A DNA stretch of 64,000 nucleotides. It comes from Aquilaria yunnanensis (taxonomy: Eukaryota > Streptophyta > Magnoliopsida > Malvales > Thymelaeaceae). The position numbers were made by a program, and so were the translations under genes. The stretch spans positions 74,504,501-74,568,500 of the forward strand of contig CM077593.1 in assembly GCA_039654915.1 (NCBI GenBank). The letters run 5' to 3'. The notes under the pieces are model-generated. The model saw nothing but the letters and a program-made list of their open reading frames with translations, made no database searches and was not told the DNA's origin. How positions within the stretch are numbered: position 1 is the first letter of the stretch; each line of letters opens with the position of its first letter. Of this stretch, positions 43,446 to 55,200 are shown piece by piece.

Positions 43446-44883
43446 TGAGAATATATTTTAAACACTTTACAAACTAAATAACTTGGGTTTTAGGTTGCAA
43501 GTATAAAGATCTTATGCTTATTAATTAATTCTAGATTGATGTCTTAAGGTAAACAACAATAATCCACAATTGGCAGCCACAATGCATTCAAAATCACAGC
43601 TAGATTTCACCCTCTTAGCCATGATACTAGTTATGGGAAAATAAGGAAGACTCCTAGTACATTGTTCTTGAACTAGATGTAGCTTCCATCAATTTATTGC
43701 ATAAAGTAGCAGGAAAATGAACAAATAAGTAAAAACTTGAATTAAAATGAAAATAATTTCAATCATACCTTCAAAAAATCAAAATTAGTGGGATTTGCTA
43801 TGTTTTAGGCATCTTAGGGTGCAAGAAAGTGAGAAGTGCACTTGTGATCACAAAACAGCTTTGAAATTCAGATTTAAACAGGTTTGTTCAAACACAGTTG
43901 TTGACATGGGCATGTAGATGAATGTGTTACTTAAAAATTTAATGAATGTGGTTGTAAATATGAGGTGTGTTACAAATCGTGGTCTCACTCTTGAACTAAA
44001 ATAATTGCAATTTAAATATGAATCATGGGATTTTTACGTAGCCATGTTATAAATCATGCACAAATGACATGATCTTGTTTATGGGTGTGTATGAACCCAT
44101 GTTGAGCTATTGTAAGCAAAAATATGTTTGCACAACAGTTAAACTTAGATACAAACATGGGCAGGTACATAGCTGTGTCTTAATCATATGCCTTTAGACA
44201 GGTGAGTGTAGAAGCCCATGTATGTGCTTTGGAGTTCTTGAGTTTTTTTAAACAAAAAGGTAACACCGATAGTAACATGGGCATGACTGTCACTGTGTTA
44301 GGTACACACAATGACTTACATGATCATGCATGCAACCATGTTTATGCCTTAAGACTTAAAGGTTTAAAGCACAAAAAAGAAACACATTTCCTAACAAAGG
44401 TGTGAATGAAACCGTGTATGGATAACATGTGTTAAAACTTGGACATGTCTCTATGCGTGTTAAGTTTCTGAAATTTTAAAACTTTGGAAACATGGGCAAG
44501 AACATTGGCATGTTATAAACCATGTAATATGAACACATTTCAATACACAGTCATAACACATATTACTGTAGCTTAAATAAAAATTCTTCATGAAAAATCA
44601 AATTAATATATCAAATATGTCTGTGTTTGAAAACATGTTAAGTTACATGGCCTTGAATATGGGCATGTTTAAAAATGTGTTAGCTCTTGAAACTTAGAAA
44701 AATTTGCAAACTTACTTGGAATTGAACTTAGCCTTTTTCCTTCACTTTGAACACAAAATTGTTTTGCAATGTTCCAACATCCTACATCAAAATTATTGCA
44801 GGACAATCCAAGGATAATTAACAAACCAAGGAGAAAATCAACTAAACAAAAACCAATCTAAATGAAAAAAAATTAATGCTTGG
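43446..44883 (-). other. post-pol spacer with ACATGGGCATG-type palindromic motifs
   Basis: Non-coding. From 43890 to 44700 it holds more than a dozen variants of ACATGGGCATGT, ACCCATGT and GTGTGTTA. It is colinear with the spacers at 5295-5840 and 48700-49620, sharing the ACTGTAGCTTAAATAAAAA block at 44568-44590. Confidence 0.75.
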
Positions 44884-45593
44884 GTTGCCACCCAAACAGC
44901 ACTTGGTTTAATGTTACTAGCCTAATGTTTTGAATGCATTAATATGTGCTAGCTTCAAGGTGGTTGAGCATGATGTCTTCATGATGTACGCTAGGAATCT
45001 CACCTCCAAATATCACTTGAGTCAGTGACCATTCACTTTGAATGTTCCTTTTTTAGGATGCTTAGTCTTTACAACATTGAAAGGGAAAATCTGTGTTACT
45101 ATGAATGGTCTAGACCAACAAAATCTAAGTTTACATGGAAGGAGTTGGAGCCAAGAATTGTAGATTAACACCTAATCCCCAGCTCAAAATTTTTTTCCTT
45201 GTTTTTTCCTTGCATCATGCCATTTGTTCACCTTCTCTTTATAGATTTTGGAATTTTCATATGCAACATTCCACCATTCATCATGCTCATTCAACTATAG
45301 CAAATGCTTTTCACCTGTATTCTCAAATTTGAGGTTAATATTCTTTGTATCCTAATACGCTTTGTGTTCTAACTCCACCAAGAGATGATATGCTTTTCCA
45401 TAAACTAGACAATACGAGGTGGTTCCAATAGGTGTTTTATATTCCATTTAGTATGCCTATAGTGTGTCATCTAATTTAAGAGAGCAATCCTTCCTAGACA
45501 TGGAAACCACCTTTTCTGGTATATGTTTATCGATCTATTAGATGATTTAGCTTGACCATTATAGCTTTTGGGTGGTAAGCAATAGTAGTCCAA
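44884..45593 (-). pseudogene. Athila-like integrase, C-terminal part, and post-pol marker
   Basis: On the minus strand the region 45480-45220 reads KDCSLKLDDTL, EYKTPIGTTSYCLVYGKAYHLLVELEHKAY and NEHDEWWNVAYENSKIYKEK in short blocks, the end of an Athila integrase. Near 45180-45000 the C-terminal PFIV- and KVNG-type segment follows with stops. GGGTGGCAACCC at 44882-44893 is the marker that follows pol in Athila elements. It is cut at 45593 by the pol-less insertion and continues at 54675. Confidence 0.87.
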
Positions 45594-47044
45594 TGATATG
45601 ATAATATTTAGTCATGTTTTCTATATGTTTTTTTCTTGCATTTGCTTGTCTTTTGATGTGTTTTCCTACAGATTTGGTACTTAAATGATTTATAATTCAT
45701 TTTCAGGCTATATTTGAGCTTCATTTGTGTTGGGAAGGATTTCTACAAAGTTTTGGAGAAAAAGTGAAAGTTTTGGCAAAAATTTGGAGTAGACATGCCT
45801 TACTACATGCCCACATAGTGCCTTACACACCTTACTACACGCCCATGTCTAAGTTAGAGGCCTATGTTACAAGCCATGTTTCATTTGGTTAAATTTTAAG
45901 TTTCAAAAGTGTTACACGAGCTGTAACATGGTCATGTACCTAACCATGTTTACCTATTTTTTAAAGCTTTTTAGGTTATTTCATAGAAAGAGGTGACCAA
46001 ATGTGGCCTAAGGAAGCTAAAAGAGGCAGAAAAAAATAAAAATAAAATAAAATAAGAGAGGTTTCAAGGAGGAAGGCTGCATGAGGCAGTTTTGATGAAC
46101 GCCATTTAATACGCACTAGATCAAAGATTTCCTGGAAGACAAGCAATTCAAAGATGGATAATTTTTGTCTTAGTTTTCTTTTTATCTTGTTATGTTTATT
46201 TTACAACACTATGAGCCAAACTTTTCCTATTCATGCTTAGAGAAATTAAACCCGAGGATGATTTTGTCTTTATGATTACTTTTTGGTTTAACATGCTCAT
46301 GTTTTTCCTTGCAATCTATCCAATTTTCTTTGATGTGTTAATTAATAGTAGCTAGCCTATTAACTCAATGTGGGATGATAAATATGCGAGAACTAGTATC
46401 CAACATGTTTGTTATGAATAACCATTGGATAGAAGGGACAAATATTGTAATCAGGAATAATAGGTACAATATAATTTCTCAGGATTAGGGTAAAACCTAG
46501 TAATGGGTCATACAACTTGTAATGTATTCTTGAGAAGCACAGTATGCCTAGAAACCCTATGGGTGACTGAAAAATAGTGATAAGTGTAACAGGAATAATA
46601 GGGTCCTAATCTAAATTAGGTATTACTGCATGGTCCAAGTTAATCAAAATCCTATTGAACCAAAGAAAAAGATACACAAGATATTTCTATGGGGATTCGA
46701 TTCTAAGTATGATATTTTTTATTGTTGATTGTCTTAATTATTTTCAACTGTCAGCCAATAGTTAGTAGTTAATAGTTTATTTTTACTACTTTAGTTAGTT
46801 TCATTAATTCATAGTAGTTAGCTAAACAACCCTTTAATTGTTGATTAGATAATAGAGAAATGTTAAGTATGGTAGACAACCTCTGTTCTTTAGGGAAATT
46901 GATCTTGGTACTTGCCACTGCAATAGTTTGATGATAAGTGCACTCACCTATGAGTTCACATATTTATGAGTATTGAGATATTTGACACGTCTACATTATT
47001 TGTTAGTATAAGAAGAAAGGTTTGTGTGAACTATGAAGAAACCA
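45594..47044 (+). repeat. 5' LTR of the pol-less element (1451 bp)
   Basis: Starts TGATATGATAATATT and ends AAACCA, 6 nt before the primer site. It pairs with 53297-54669. Confidence 0.88.
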
Positions 47045-47050
47045 AGCTTT

Positions 47051-47068
47051 TGGGGTCATTGCCAGGGA
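47051..47068 (+). other. primer-binding site, tRNA-Asp type, decayed
   Basis: TGGGGTCATTGCCAGGGA matches 14 of 18 positions of the tRNA-Asp complement; three of the four changes are C to T or G to A. Confidence 0.75.
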
Positions 47069-47345
47069 CATTTATGAGATTGCTACATGAAAGATTGATC
47101 TTTATTAATCTAGCCATTCTTTTATTTTAGTATTTTTCTTTGAATTTTTTTATTTTTAGTTTACTGATCTATTTCTTTTCTTCTTGTAGGAAGTTTGTTG
47201 TATGAGTCATAGCTAACCTAGATAAGTTATTGACACAGATCTAGAAATTGAAAGTACCATGTAGAAACTATTGTTTGCAAGGGTTACTGAATCACACCCA
47301 TTATCTAAAGTGGAGCAGCATGGAAAAAATTAAGAACACTTAATC

Positions 47346-48690
47346 ATGGAAGACCGTAATCAAATGAGAACTATGTCAGAATATGTTAAGCCTTCTCTTG
47401 AAGTGGTAGAATCAAGAATTCTTAAACCTCCCATCAGTGCCAAAAATTATGAGATCAGGCCAAATATTATTCAGATTGTACAAAATTGTGTTCAATTCAA
47501 TGGTTTGGCGGATGAGGATCCCAATGCTTACATTGCCAGTTTCTTGGTGATTTGTAATAGTTTTAGAATTGATGGAGCTAGTGAAGATAACATTCGGTTA
47601 AGGCTATTACCATTTTTACTGAAAAGAAGATCTAAGCAATGGTTTACTTTTCTTCCAAGAGGTTCTATTGCTAGTTGGAATACTCTTACCGACAAGTTCT
47701 TGTTGAAGTATTTTCCTTCAGCCAGGATCGTAAACTTCCATAATGATATTTCTGCTTTTCAGTCGAACGGATAAAAAAATGTTCTATGAAGCTTGGGAAA
47801 GGTTTAAGGATTTATTGAAAAGGTGTCCGCATCATAGGTTACCAATATGGATGCAAGTGCAAATGTTCTATAATGGTCTGAGTTGTGCTTCTAAGCAAAT
47901 GATTAATGTAGTAGCTGGTGGTACTCGTAATAGTAAGACACCTAAAGCAGCACAAGAATTGATTAAAGAGATGGTGATGAACAATTACCAATGGCAATCA
48001 TCATCTGGGATGAAGCCAAGCAGAGTAGCTGCAATTTAGAGTTCCTATGCCTATTTAGTTTTGGCAAGTCAGGTTAAAGCTTTGACAAGGGAGCTTAGAA
48101 ATTTTTTGACCAATCAAAAGCTAGCCATGATGCAATGAGAAGTTTATGGAGAAGAACATTCAAGTGGTGATTGTTAGATGCCTAATTAGTTGAGCAAAAT
48201 TGAGCAAGTGGACTTCATTAGAAATCTGTCCCAGCCATAGAACAATCCATATAGCAACACGTATATTCTAGGATGTAAGAATCATCCTAATTTTTTTGGA
48301 GTAACTAGTGGAAACAGCCACCTAGTTTCCAATTGCGACCGTAACAACAAAGAAGGCCGACTGTGGAAGAATTGATTTCAATGTATATGTAACAATATGA
48401 TGCTAAGATTGATGTGATGTAGTTGGAGTTGCAAAATAAGAGAGTGAGTATGCAGAATTTTGAGACCTAGTTACATCAACTTGTTAAGATGCTTCCCAAA
48501 AGGCGGCCACAAGTAGCTTTATCGATGAGTACCAAGCTAAATCCTAAAGGACTTTACAATCTAGCTTTCCATCATAAGGTAAATGGTCATGCTAATTGAA
48601 AGGTGTTCAAAAGGAAAAAAAAAGCCATCTAGAATAATCAAGGAGGATGTAGAGCTAATAACAATAAACGAAGCCTTTCTTGGGAGGCAA
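47346..48690 (+). pseudogene. Athila-like gag of the pol-less element
   Basis: The frame 47346-47774 reads NYEIRPNIIQIVQNCVQFNGL, DPNAYIASFLVICNSF and LLKYFPSARIVNFHNDISAF, the gag N-terminal half. A frameshift near 47765 leads to 47743-48039 with KMFYEAWERFKDLLKRCPHH and WMQVQMFYNGLS. The start ATG lies 278 nt after the primer site. From 48040 to 48600 a nucleocapsid region colinear with 6480-5900 follows with stops. It ends at CTTGGGAGGCAACCCAA (48688-48704) with no pol between. Apart from the shift this is the best-kept gag of family A here. Confidence 0.88.
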
Positions 48691-50373
48691 CCCAAGTGTT
48701 TAATTTTTCATTTAGCTTTGTTTTCATTTATTTGATTTGATTATTAGTAGGTTAATTAGCTTTTGAAGGTCATGTGATCTTATGATTTGCATTGTTGATG
48801 TAGGAATCTAGGGTATTTCTGAAAAATTTTGTGTTCAAAGTGAGGGAAAAGCCATCTAGAATAATCTAGGGTATTTCTGAAAAGTTTGATTTCGGGTAAG
48901 CTTGTAAATTCTTTCTAAGCTCCAGCAGACATGTTCTTATACATGCCCATGTTTAAAGCCATGTTCATTAACATGGTTTCAAATATAGCCATGTTTTTTT
49001 TAAATTGATTTTGGATGAAGAATTTTTATTTGAGCTATAGTAGCCAAACAACATTTGTGTTATAGCTATGTAACAAAGTGTGTTAACCATAGATGGTCTT
49101 ATACATGACCATGTTCTTACCCATGTCTTCAAAATCTTAAACCTCTAGAAGTTAAACATATGTACTCACACGCCATGTTTTAAAATGTGTTTATCCTACA
49201 TAGATTAATACATAATCATGTTTGAAAGTGTGTTTCATTTACGAGTTCAAGAAATTTACAATCTAGGGCACAAAAATGGTCTCACACATGATGGTGTTAC
49301 TTAATGTGTTTGCCTAACACAATGTTAGTTATGCCCATGTTGTTGCTCATGTCATTTTTTTGTTTTCAAAATTTTGGGGCTCAAGACTTTGAACATAGTT
49401 AGCTACACGCCTATGTTTGAACTTGTGTTACATATACACTACCGGTTACATTCCCATATTTTGTCCCAAGTTTTAATACTATGTTCTAAACATGTTTGGA
49501 AACATGACATGTGACACGCCCATGCCTAATAGTGTGTTGGGGAAGTTGTAACTAACATGGGCAAGTACACTCCTATGTTACAAGCCATGTTTCACCTATA
49601 TATATACTCAATCACAATTTCAACCTCTACTTCACACAAAACTCACTTAAACTTCTTCCTTAAGCCCCTAAACTCAAAAATTAGCTACTGTGCATCCCGG
49701 GTAGGGTTTTTCATCATTAGAGGTCTTCATTTCTTGCCTAGTTGTAGATTTTCATCACCACTTCATTGAGTTTCTTTCTTTCTAGGTAACTTTATCTCTA
49801 TAAGTTTATTTGAAGGTTATGGAAGATTTGATTGATTTTTTGTTATGGGTAGCTTATATTTAAGGTAGTAGGTTGATAATGCATACCCATTAATGTTTGT
49901 TTCAATTTGATAGAATCATTTTTGGAATTTGATTTCTTGTGTATTATGTTTGGAAGATGAAGAGTTGGATTTATTTGTTTCATAAAATTCTTATCATCCA
50001 TGCTGATTTTATGGATTTTAAGCCTTGAATGAATGATTATATTGTTTATGAATTATTGAGAATTCCATAATTGCAATGAAACTTTATAAATTCTAGGAAT
50101 TGGTAGTCTTTTGGTGTGATTGTGGATAGATTTATTGGATGCCAAGAAAAAGCTTAAAAGTGGATTACGATGTCTTGAATTCCCATGATTATCATGCATT
50201 TAGCTTTATCTGTAAAGCCTAATCATGTTAATGCGTATAGTTGAATAGAAAGTTGCTTTGAGTAAGGGAATTTTATTAATTTTTGTTAGAGCTCTTATTC
50301 TAGACATTATTGTTGAATATGTGCGGTGTTTGAGATTATTGTTGCACTAGAAAAAATCTTTTTCTTTTTTTAG
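48691..50373 (+). other. post-pol spacer, motif-rich, and leader of the third ORF
   Basis: Non-coding. From 48920 to 49600 it is filled with TACATGCCCATGT, AGCCATGTT and GTGTGTTA variants, mirror images of those at 43890-44700. From 49620 to 50370 it is plain AT-rich DNA with no motif that I recognise. Confidence 0.7.
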
Positions 50374-51990
50374 GATGGCAAAATGTTAGGAGAAACTCTC
50401 GATCCGCACAAAAAAGATGGCAAAGAAGCTGAAGAGGCCGAATCCTTTTCTTGAGTTTAAAGAGGAAGAGCAGAAGAAGAGATTAGAGATCATGGTGGAC
50501 AAGCCTTGTAAGGCTAACAAGGTGATTGATTGGGACATCTTGGCACAGCTCTATTTGGTTGATGAGAGTCGAGCCTTAAAGGATTTTGATGCATGGTTTT
50601 TAGTCTTTGATTGCTGGGAGCCTACTTTCAGTGAGCTCATGCTACAATTTTTAAGGACGCTCGACTTTGACAAGACTAACATCAGTTGGACATAGTAAAA
50701 TGTGATGAAGTTTTGTTTAGGGACTAAAACTTCAAGATGAGCTTCGATGAGCTGGCATGGCATTGTTATTTTTGCACCCAAAAGTTCATTGATTCTGACA
50801 AGCATCAAGGCTCGATTTGTGAGTTTGGTGCCACCACCCATATTTGGTAGGAGTTTTGGTGCAAGATTATTGACAGCTGAGTTGTCTACTAGTTCACGAC
50901 ATTCAAAGCATCCAAGTTGAGATTGTTGATAGTCAGATATGTGCATTATTTGATCACCCACTCCATTACTAGTAGGAGCGATAATACGAGCATGGTGACA
51001 AAGATGGACCTATTGCACCTCTACTACCACTAAGTGTTTTATCACTTGGGCATAGCCTTTGCTTGGGACATTATGTGCCACATGAGGATAAGGGCTATTT
51101 GTGTTAGAGCATTTGTGCCGAGGTTGGCCCTGAACCTTGAGTCCTTTCTATTGATGAGGTTGATTATAGAGGTGGAAAAGCTTAGGCAGACCAACATGGA
51201 CTCATTCAATGCTATAAGACTACTGAAGAATACCACTCTTCCCGACGGCTTGGCAAGGCATATACTGAGGACCTGAGAGGAGAAGAGAGTTGCTACTGAG
51301 GCACAAGCAGCTTTTACATCTACTGGCACTAGACCGCCCACATTATTAGATATCATTCAAAGGCAGTAACTTATCCTAGGTTGCCTTGAGTTTATGATAG
51401 GTCTGATGTTGATAATGAGCTCGTGCCTTTCTACTTTTGAGGTAGGGAAACTAAAGTTTTAGTAGACGATACTCCTGTATTTTCACCGATTCAATGAGGC
51501 CAGTGTATCTAGTCATGATCACCAGTCTTCCCAGCATGATGATAACTTAACTGACTACTTTATTATTCCGATGAGTATGGATGACCAAGACGGTGTTGAT
51601 GAGACTTAACAAGCCACTGGGGAGAAAGATGAGGCCACCACCGATGGACTATTGACAGAGGGAGCTGAGGAGGTGAAAGCCAAGAGAGTCAAGCTTAGTT
51701 GTGCTATCGTTGAGGAGAGGTTGAGGAGAGGGTGGTGAAGACCACTACTATTGCTACTGAGAACGTTAGAGGGACCGGATTAGACCCTATGCTTATCGAG
51801 CATGGTACTAAGGCTGGGGCTACTGAGGATCCTACTGTACCTATACGAATGATGATGGCTCTGAGCACTTATGCCGATCCTTCACCTCACAATATGCTTG
51901 AGGATATTACTATCAAGGGCATTCATTTACTTTCTATTGCTATATTTTTATTAACAATGTTGCTACTTTTGTTGCTTTAGTTTCATTTTT
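50374..51990 (+). pseudogene. Athila ORF1-like third gene, degenerate
   Basis: An ATG at 50374 is followed after four codons by TAG. The next in-frame ATG at 50417 opens a 92-codon frame: KRPNPFLEFKEEEQKKR, IDWDILAQL, LKDFDAW and ELMLQFLRTLDFD. The same motif order is found on the other strand at 63720-63400 (ANPLLDFKKDFQKK, IIDWDTFAQL, LVDFDEWLLAFD). These fit the plant Athila ORF1 family, where E-L-x-x-E-F-L type helices precede a Cys-poor domain. More open segments follow at 51034-51276 and 51732-51980. Its role is unknown. The minus-strand frame at 50551-50961 is a shadow. Confidence 0.72.
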
Positions 51991-52279
51991 TCTCTGTTAG
52001 TTATGCTTGACTTTGTTATTAGAGCATTGGTTGCTCCTATTCTATTTTCATATTATTTTGTTCTAGTTTCTATATTTTCTAGTTATTTTCTTTAATTTTG
52101 TGATTGATCTTCTTTTCTACTTTTCTTTGAAGCCTTTCAATTTCAATCGGAAGCTCAAACCACTCTAGTTTTGGAACTTTTGGGATGCCAACTTGCAAAA
52201 CAAGCAATTGATTTTTCTTTCCAAGGAAGGTATCAATTTCTATCACTCCTTATTTTTTCACTTTATTTTCCATACTAGC

Positions 52280-52317
52280 ACATTGAGGGCAATGTATGGT
52301 TTAAGTGTGGGGGAGTG
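52280..52317 (+). other. hairpin plus internal polypurine-like tract, pol-less element
   Basis: ACATTG-AGGG-CAATGT (52280-52295) forms a perfect 6-bp stem with a 4-nt loop. Seven bases later AAGTGTGGGGGAG repeats the terminal tract AAGTGTGGGGGGAAAA of this same element. Confidence 0.8.
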
Positions 52318-53277
52318 TGTTTTATTTTTAGCCCTTTTTCTGAAATTTTTTTAATTTTTGGTTCTTATTTATTTTGGATCCTTTTATTGAGCATGTTCTT
52401 ATTGTGAGAGTGTGTTTGTTAATTTAATGTCTTGAGTCCTTGACTTGAAAACTTAGTAAGTGACTTTTGGGATCCTTTACTTTTGGTACCTAATTTGTTT
52501 TTGAAATGTTTTTGCAATTCATTAGAAAGCTAGTGGAAGATGGTCTTTAGAAGCTATTTTGGTATCAAGTTTTTGTGTTTAGTACACTATTCAAAACATG
52601 CTAGGTGTTGAGTTTGTACGTTGAATGATGGTAAAGTTTACTTGATGGATTTGTGGTTGATTATTGATAAAGTATAATAAAGCAAAGTAAGGAATTATTC
52701 TACTTCACTGTTGTCAGTGTTGAACTAGGTTAGGGTCTTCTCCTAAGGTAAGCGTAAGTCATAACCCAAAAGGATGCTAAAAGCATGAATATGAGCAAAA
52801 GATCAGCTTGGATTGTGTTGAGAAGTAGCTTGGTTATTGATAGAGCTCCTGTGGTGTACACTTGCTACTAAAAGTTTTTGGCACATGAAGAGAATTAAAA
52901 AAAAAAAGAAAAGGGGAAGAAAGAAATTGAAGAAATCAGTTAATCGCCCAATCCATGGTTTATGGTTTGAATGGTTATGCATAGTGAGCTTGAGCTTAGT
53001 ATGGGTTGTGCTTTTTACTTTCCATGAAAATTTGATGTTCTTCCATTTAACTTCCATTTAGCTTGAGACTGAAATGTTTGCATTAAATTTTGTTTTGCAA
53101 AGTGTTAGATTCAAGGTGTTGCATGCTTGGTAGTCTTGTTAATTTCTTAAGACGCTTAAAGCCTCAATCCTCTCTATACATCTATGCTCAAGGAATTGAT
53201 TCAATGTTTTAATGATTTTAAGATCTTTCCTTTTTAGATTTTTCTCGTGAGTTTTTGCTTGAGGGCAAACAAAACTT
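52318..53277 (+). other. 3' untranslated region between the two polypurine tracts
   Basis: AT-rich, no coding motif. It is the counterpart of 40994-42220 in the host element. Confidence 0.7.
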
Positions 53278-53296
53278 CAAGTGTGGGGGGAAAATA
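53278..53296 (+). other. terminal polypurine tract of the pol-less element
   Basis: CAAGTGTGGGGGGAAAATA lies directly before the 3' LTR. Confidence 0.85.
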
Positions 53297-54669
53297 TTAT
53301 ATGATCATATTTAGTCATGTTTTCCATATGTTTTTCTCTTGTGTTTTGATGTTTTTTTGTTAGGATTTGGTGCTTAATTGATTTATATTTCATTTTCAAG
53401 TTATATTTTAGGTTTATTTGGGTTAGGAATGTTTTTTGTAAAATTTAGGAGCTGAAGTGCAAATTTTGGCAAAAATTTGGAGCAAACAGGCCTTGCACAT
53501 GCCCATGTAGTGCCTTACCCACCCTACTACGTGCTCGTGTCTGAGTTATTGGCCTATGTTCCAAACTATGTTTCATTTGATGAGATTTTAAGTTCTAGAA
53601 GCATTACAAGACCTGTAACACGACTATGTACAAAACAGTGTTTGCCTATTTCTAGGATCTTTCAGGTTATTTCCTAGAAAGAGACAGTTGGAAGGCCAAC
53701 AAAGGCATACAAATACAGAAAAGTAAGAGAGTTTTCATGGAGGAAGGCTGCTAGAGGCAGTTTTGATGATCAACACTATTTAATACACACCAAGTAATTC
53801 AGAGACAAACAATTCTTTTCCTAGTTTTCGTTGCATTCTATTGTGTTTTTTTTTTATCACACTATAAGCTAAAAGTTTCCTACAAATACTTAGAGTAGAT
53901 GAACCCTAGAATGATTTTTTGTTTGTGATTACTTTTTGGTTTAATATGATTATGCTTTTCTTGGAATCTATCCAATGTTGTTTGACGTGGTGATTAATAA
54001 TAACTAATCTATTAACTCAATGTGGGATGATGAACATGTGACAAGTGGTTTCCAATATGTTTTTTGTGGATCATTATTGCATAGAAGGGATAGTATCATA
54101 ACAACGAGTAATAGGTGTGATCTAATACCTCCGGACTAGGGTCAAACCTAGTAGTGGATCATAGGACTAGTGATGGATTATTAGAAAGCGTGGTAGGCTT
54201 AGACACCGAATGAGTGACTTCAAACTAGTAATTAGTGTAATGGGAATAATAGGTAGCTAATCTAAATTAGGTAGTAATCCATGGTCCAAGTTAATCATAA
54301 TCCTGTTAAACCTAGTAGGATTAAATTCTAAGTATGAGGTTCCTTATTGTTGGTTGTCTTAATTGTTTTTCATTATCAGCCAATAGTTAGTAGTTAATAT
54401 TTTATTTTTACTTTGTTAGTTAGTTTAGTTAATTTATATTAGTTAGTTAAATAACTCTTTAGTTGTCGGTTAAATAATAGAGAAAGGTTGAGTATGGTAG
54501 ACAACCTATATTCTTTGGTGAAAATGATCTTGGTACTTGCCATTGCTATACTTTGATAATAGGTTTACTTGCCTTTGACTTAACATATTTATGAGTATAG
54601 ATAGATTTGACATATCCATATTATTTGTTAGTGTAGTGTGAAAGGTTTGTGTGAACTACAAACACACCA
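53297..54669 (+). repeat. 3' LTR of the pol-less element (1373 bp)
   Basis: Starts at the copy of TGATATGAT (here TTATATGAT) and ends ACACACCA at 54669. It is the partner of 45594-47044, with many substitutions and small indels. Confidence 0.87.
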
Positions 54670-54674
54670 TCGGA

Positions 54675-55200
54675 TGGGTATCTCCAAATCTACTTAGCAC
54701 TTTTTCAAATTAAGAATTACAAAATTGTGTACCTCTATTGCTAATGATGGCATTTGGGCTTCTAAATTTGGTGAACAGTTACTTTAAAAACTTAACCACA
54801 ACTCTCGCATCTTTTGTAGGTATGGCTTGTGCTTCTACCCATTTAGAAGTAGTCCACCGCTACTAAGATATACTTATTTCTCAAAGACGACAAAAAATAT
54901 CCCATAAATCAATTCCCCAAACATCAAATACTTCACATACCTGGATTCCATGTTGATGCAACTCATCTTTTTTTGAGATATTACCATGTTTATGATAGCT
55001 ATCACAAGAGGCAACATACCATCCCGCAACCTTAAACAAGGATGGCAAGTAGAAGCTTGACTCTAACACTTTTTGTGCTATAGTGTTACCTTGGATTTGA
55101 CCTCCAGTCGGGCCCTTATGATAGTGCTCAAGTATTCTCTCTATGTCTGGTAGGATACACATTGCCGATTGATTGGATCTGCACAGATTCTAAACAAAAA
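54675..55200 (-). pseudogene. Athila-like integrase, zinc finger and core
   Basis: The frame 55162-54881 begins in the finger: EHYHKGPTGGQ, VLESSFYLPSLFK, then SCDSYHKHGN, in which the second Cys of the pair is Tyr. The core starts at VWGIDLWDIF with the first catalytic Asp. Near 54760-54720 the ISD-type motif reads I-I-S-N, so the second catalytic Asp is Asn. The core ends at the insertion point and resumes at 45593. Integrase would have inserted the element DNA into the genome. Confidence 0.88.

Larger units (their letters stand above)
45594..54669 (+). mobile_element. pol-less Athila-like element, family A (9.08 kb)
   Basis: Both LTRs, a tRNA-Asp-type primer site, gag, spacer, Athila ORF1-like gene, internal hairpin and tract, and terminal polypurine tract are present, but there is no protease, RT, RNase H or integrase. 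Flanks TCCAA (45589-45593) and TCGGA (54670-54674) are a weak target duplication (three of five match). The reading of the host integrase supports this site: after removing the insertion and one 5-bp copy, the codons run on in phase as THPTTIAYHP. The LTRs have diverged strongly (roughly 80% by eye), so it is old. Confidence 0.87.

Noticed and set aside
43890..44700. Regularly recurring short motifs suggesting a CRISPR array
   Set aside because: The units vary in length and spacing, there are no unique spacers of constant size, and the context is a plant retrotransposon.
50551..50961. 136-codon minus-strand frame
   Set aside because: It is antisense to the Athila ORF1-like gene, which has the family motifs on the plus strand.
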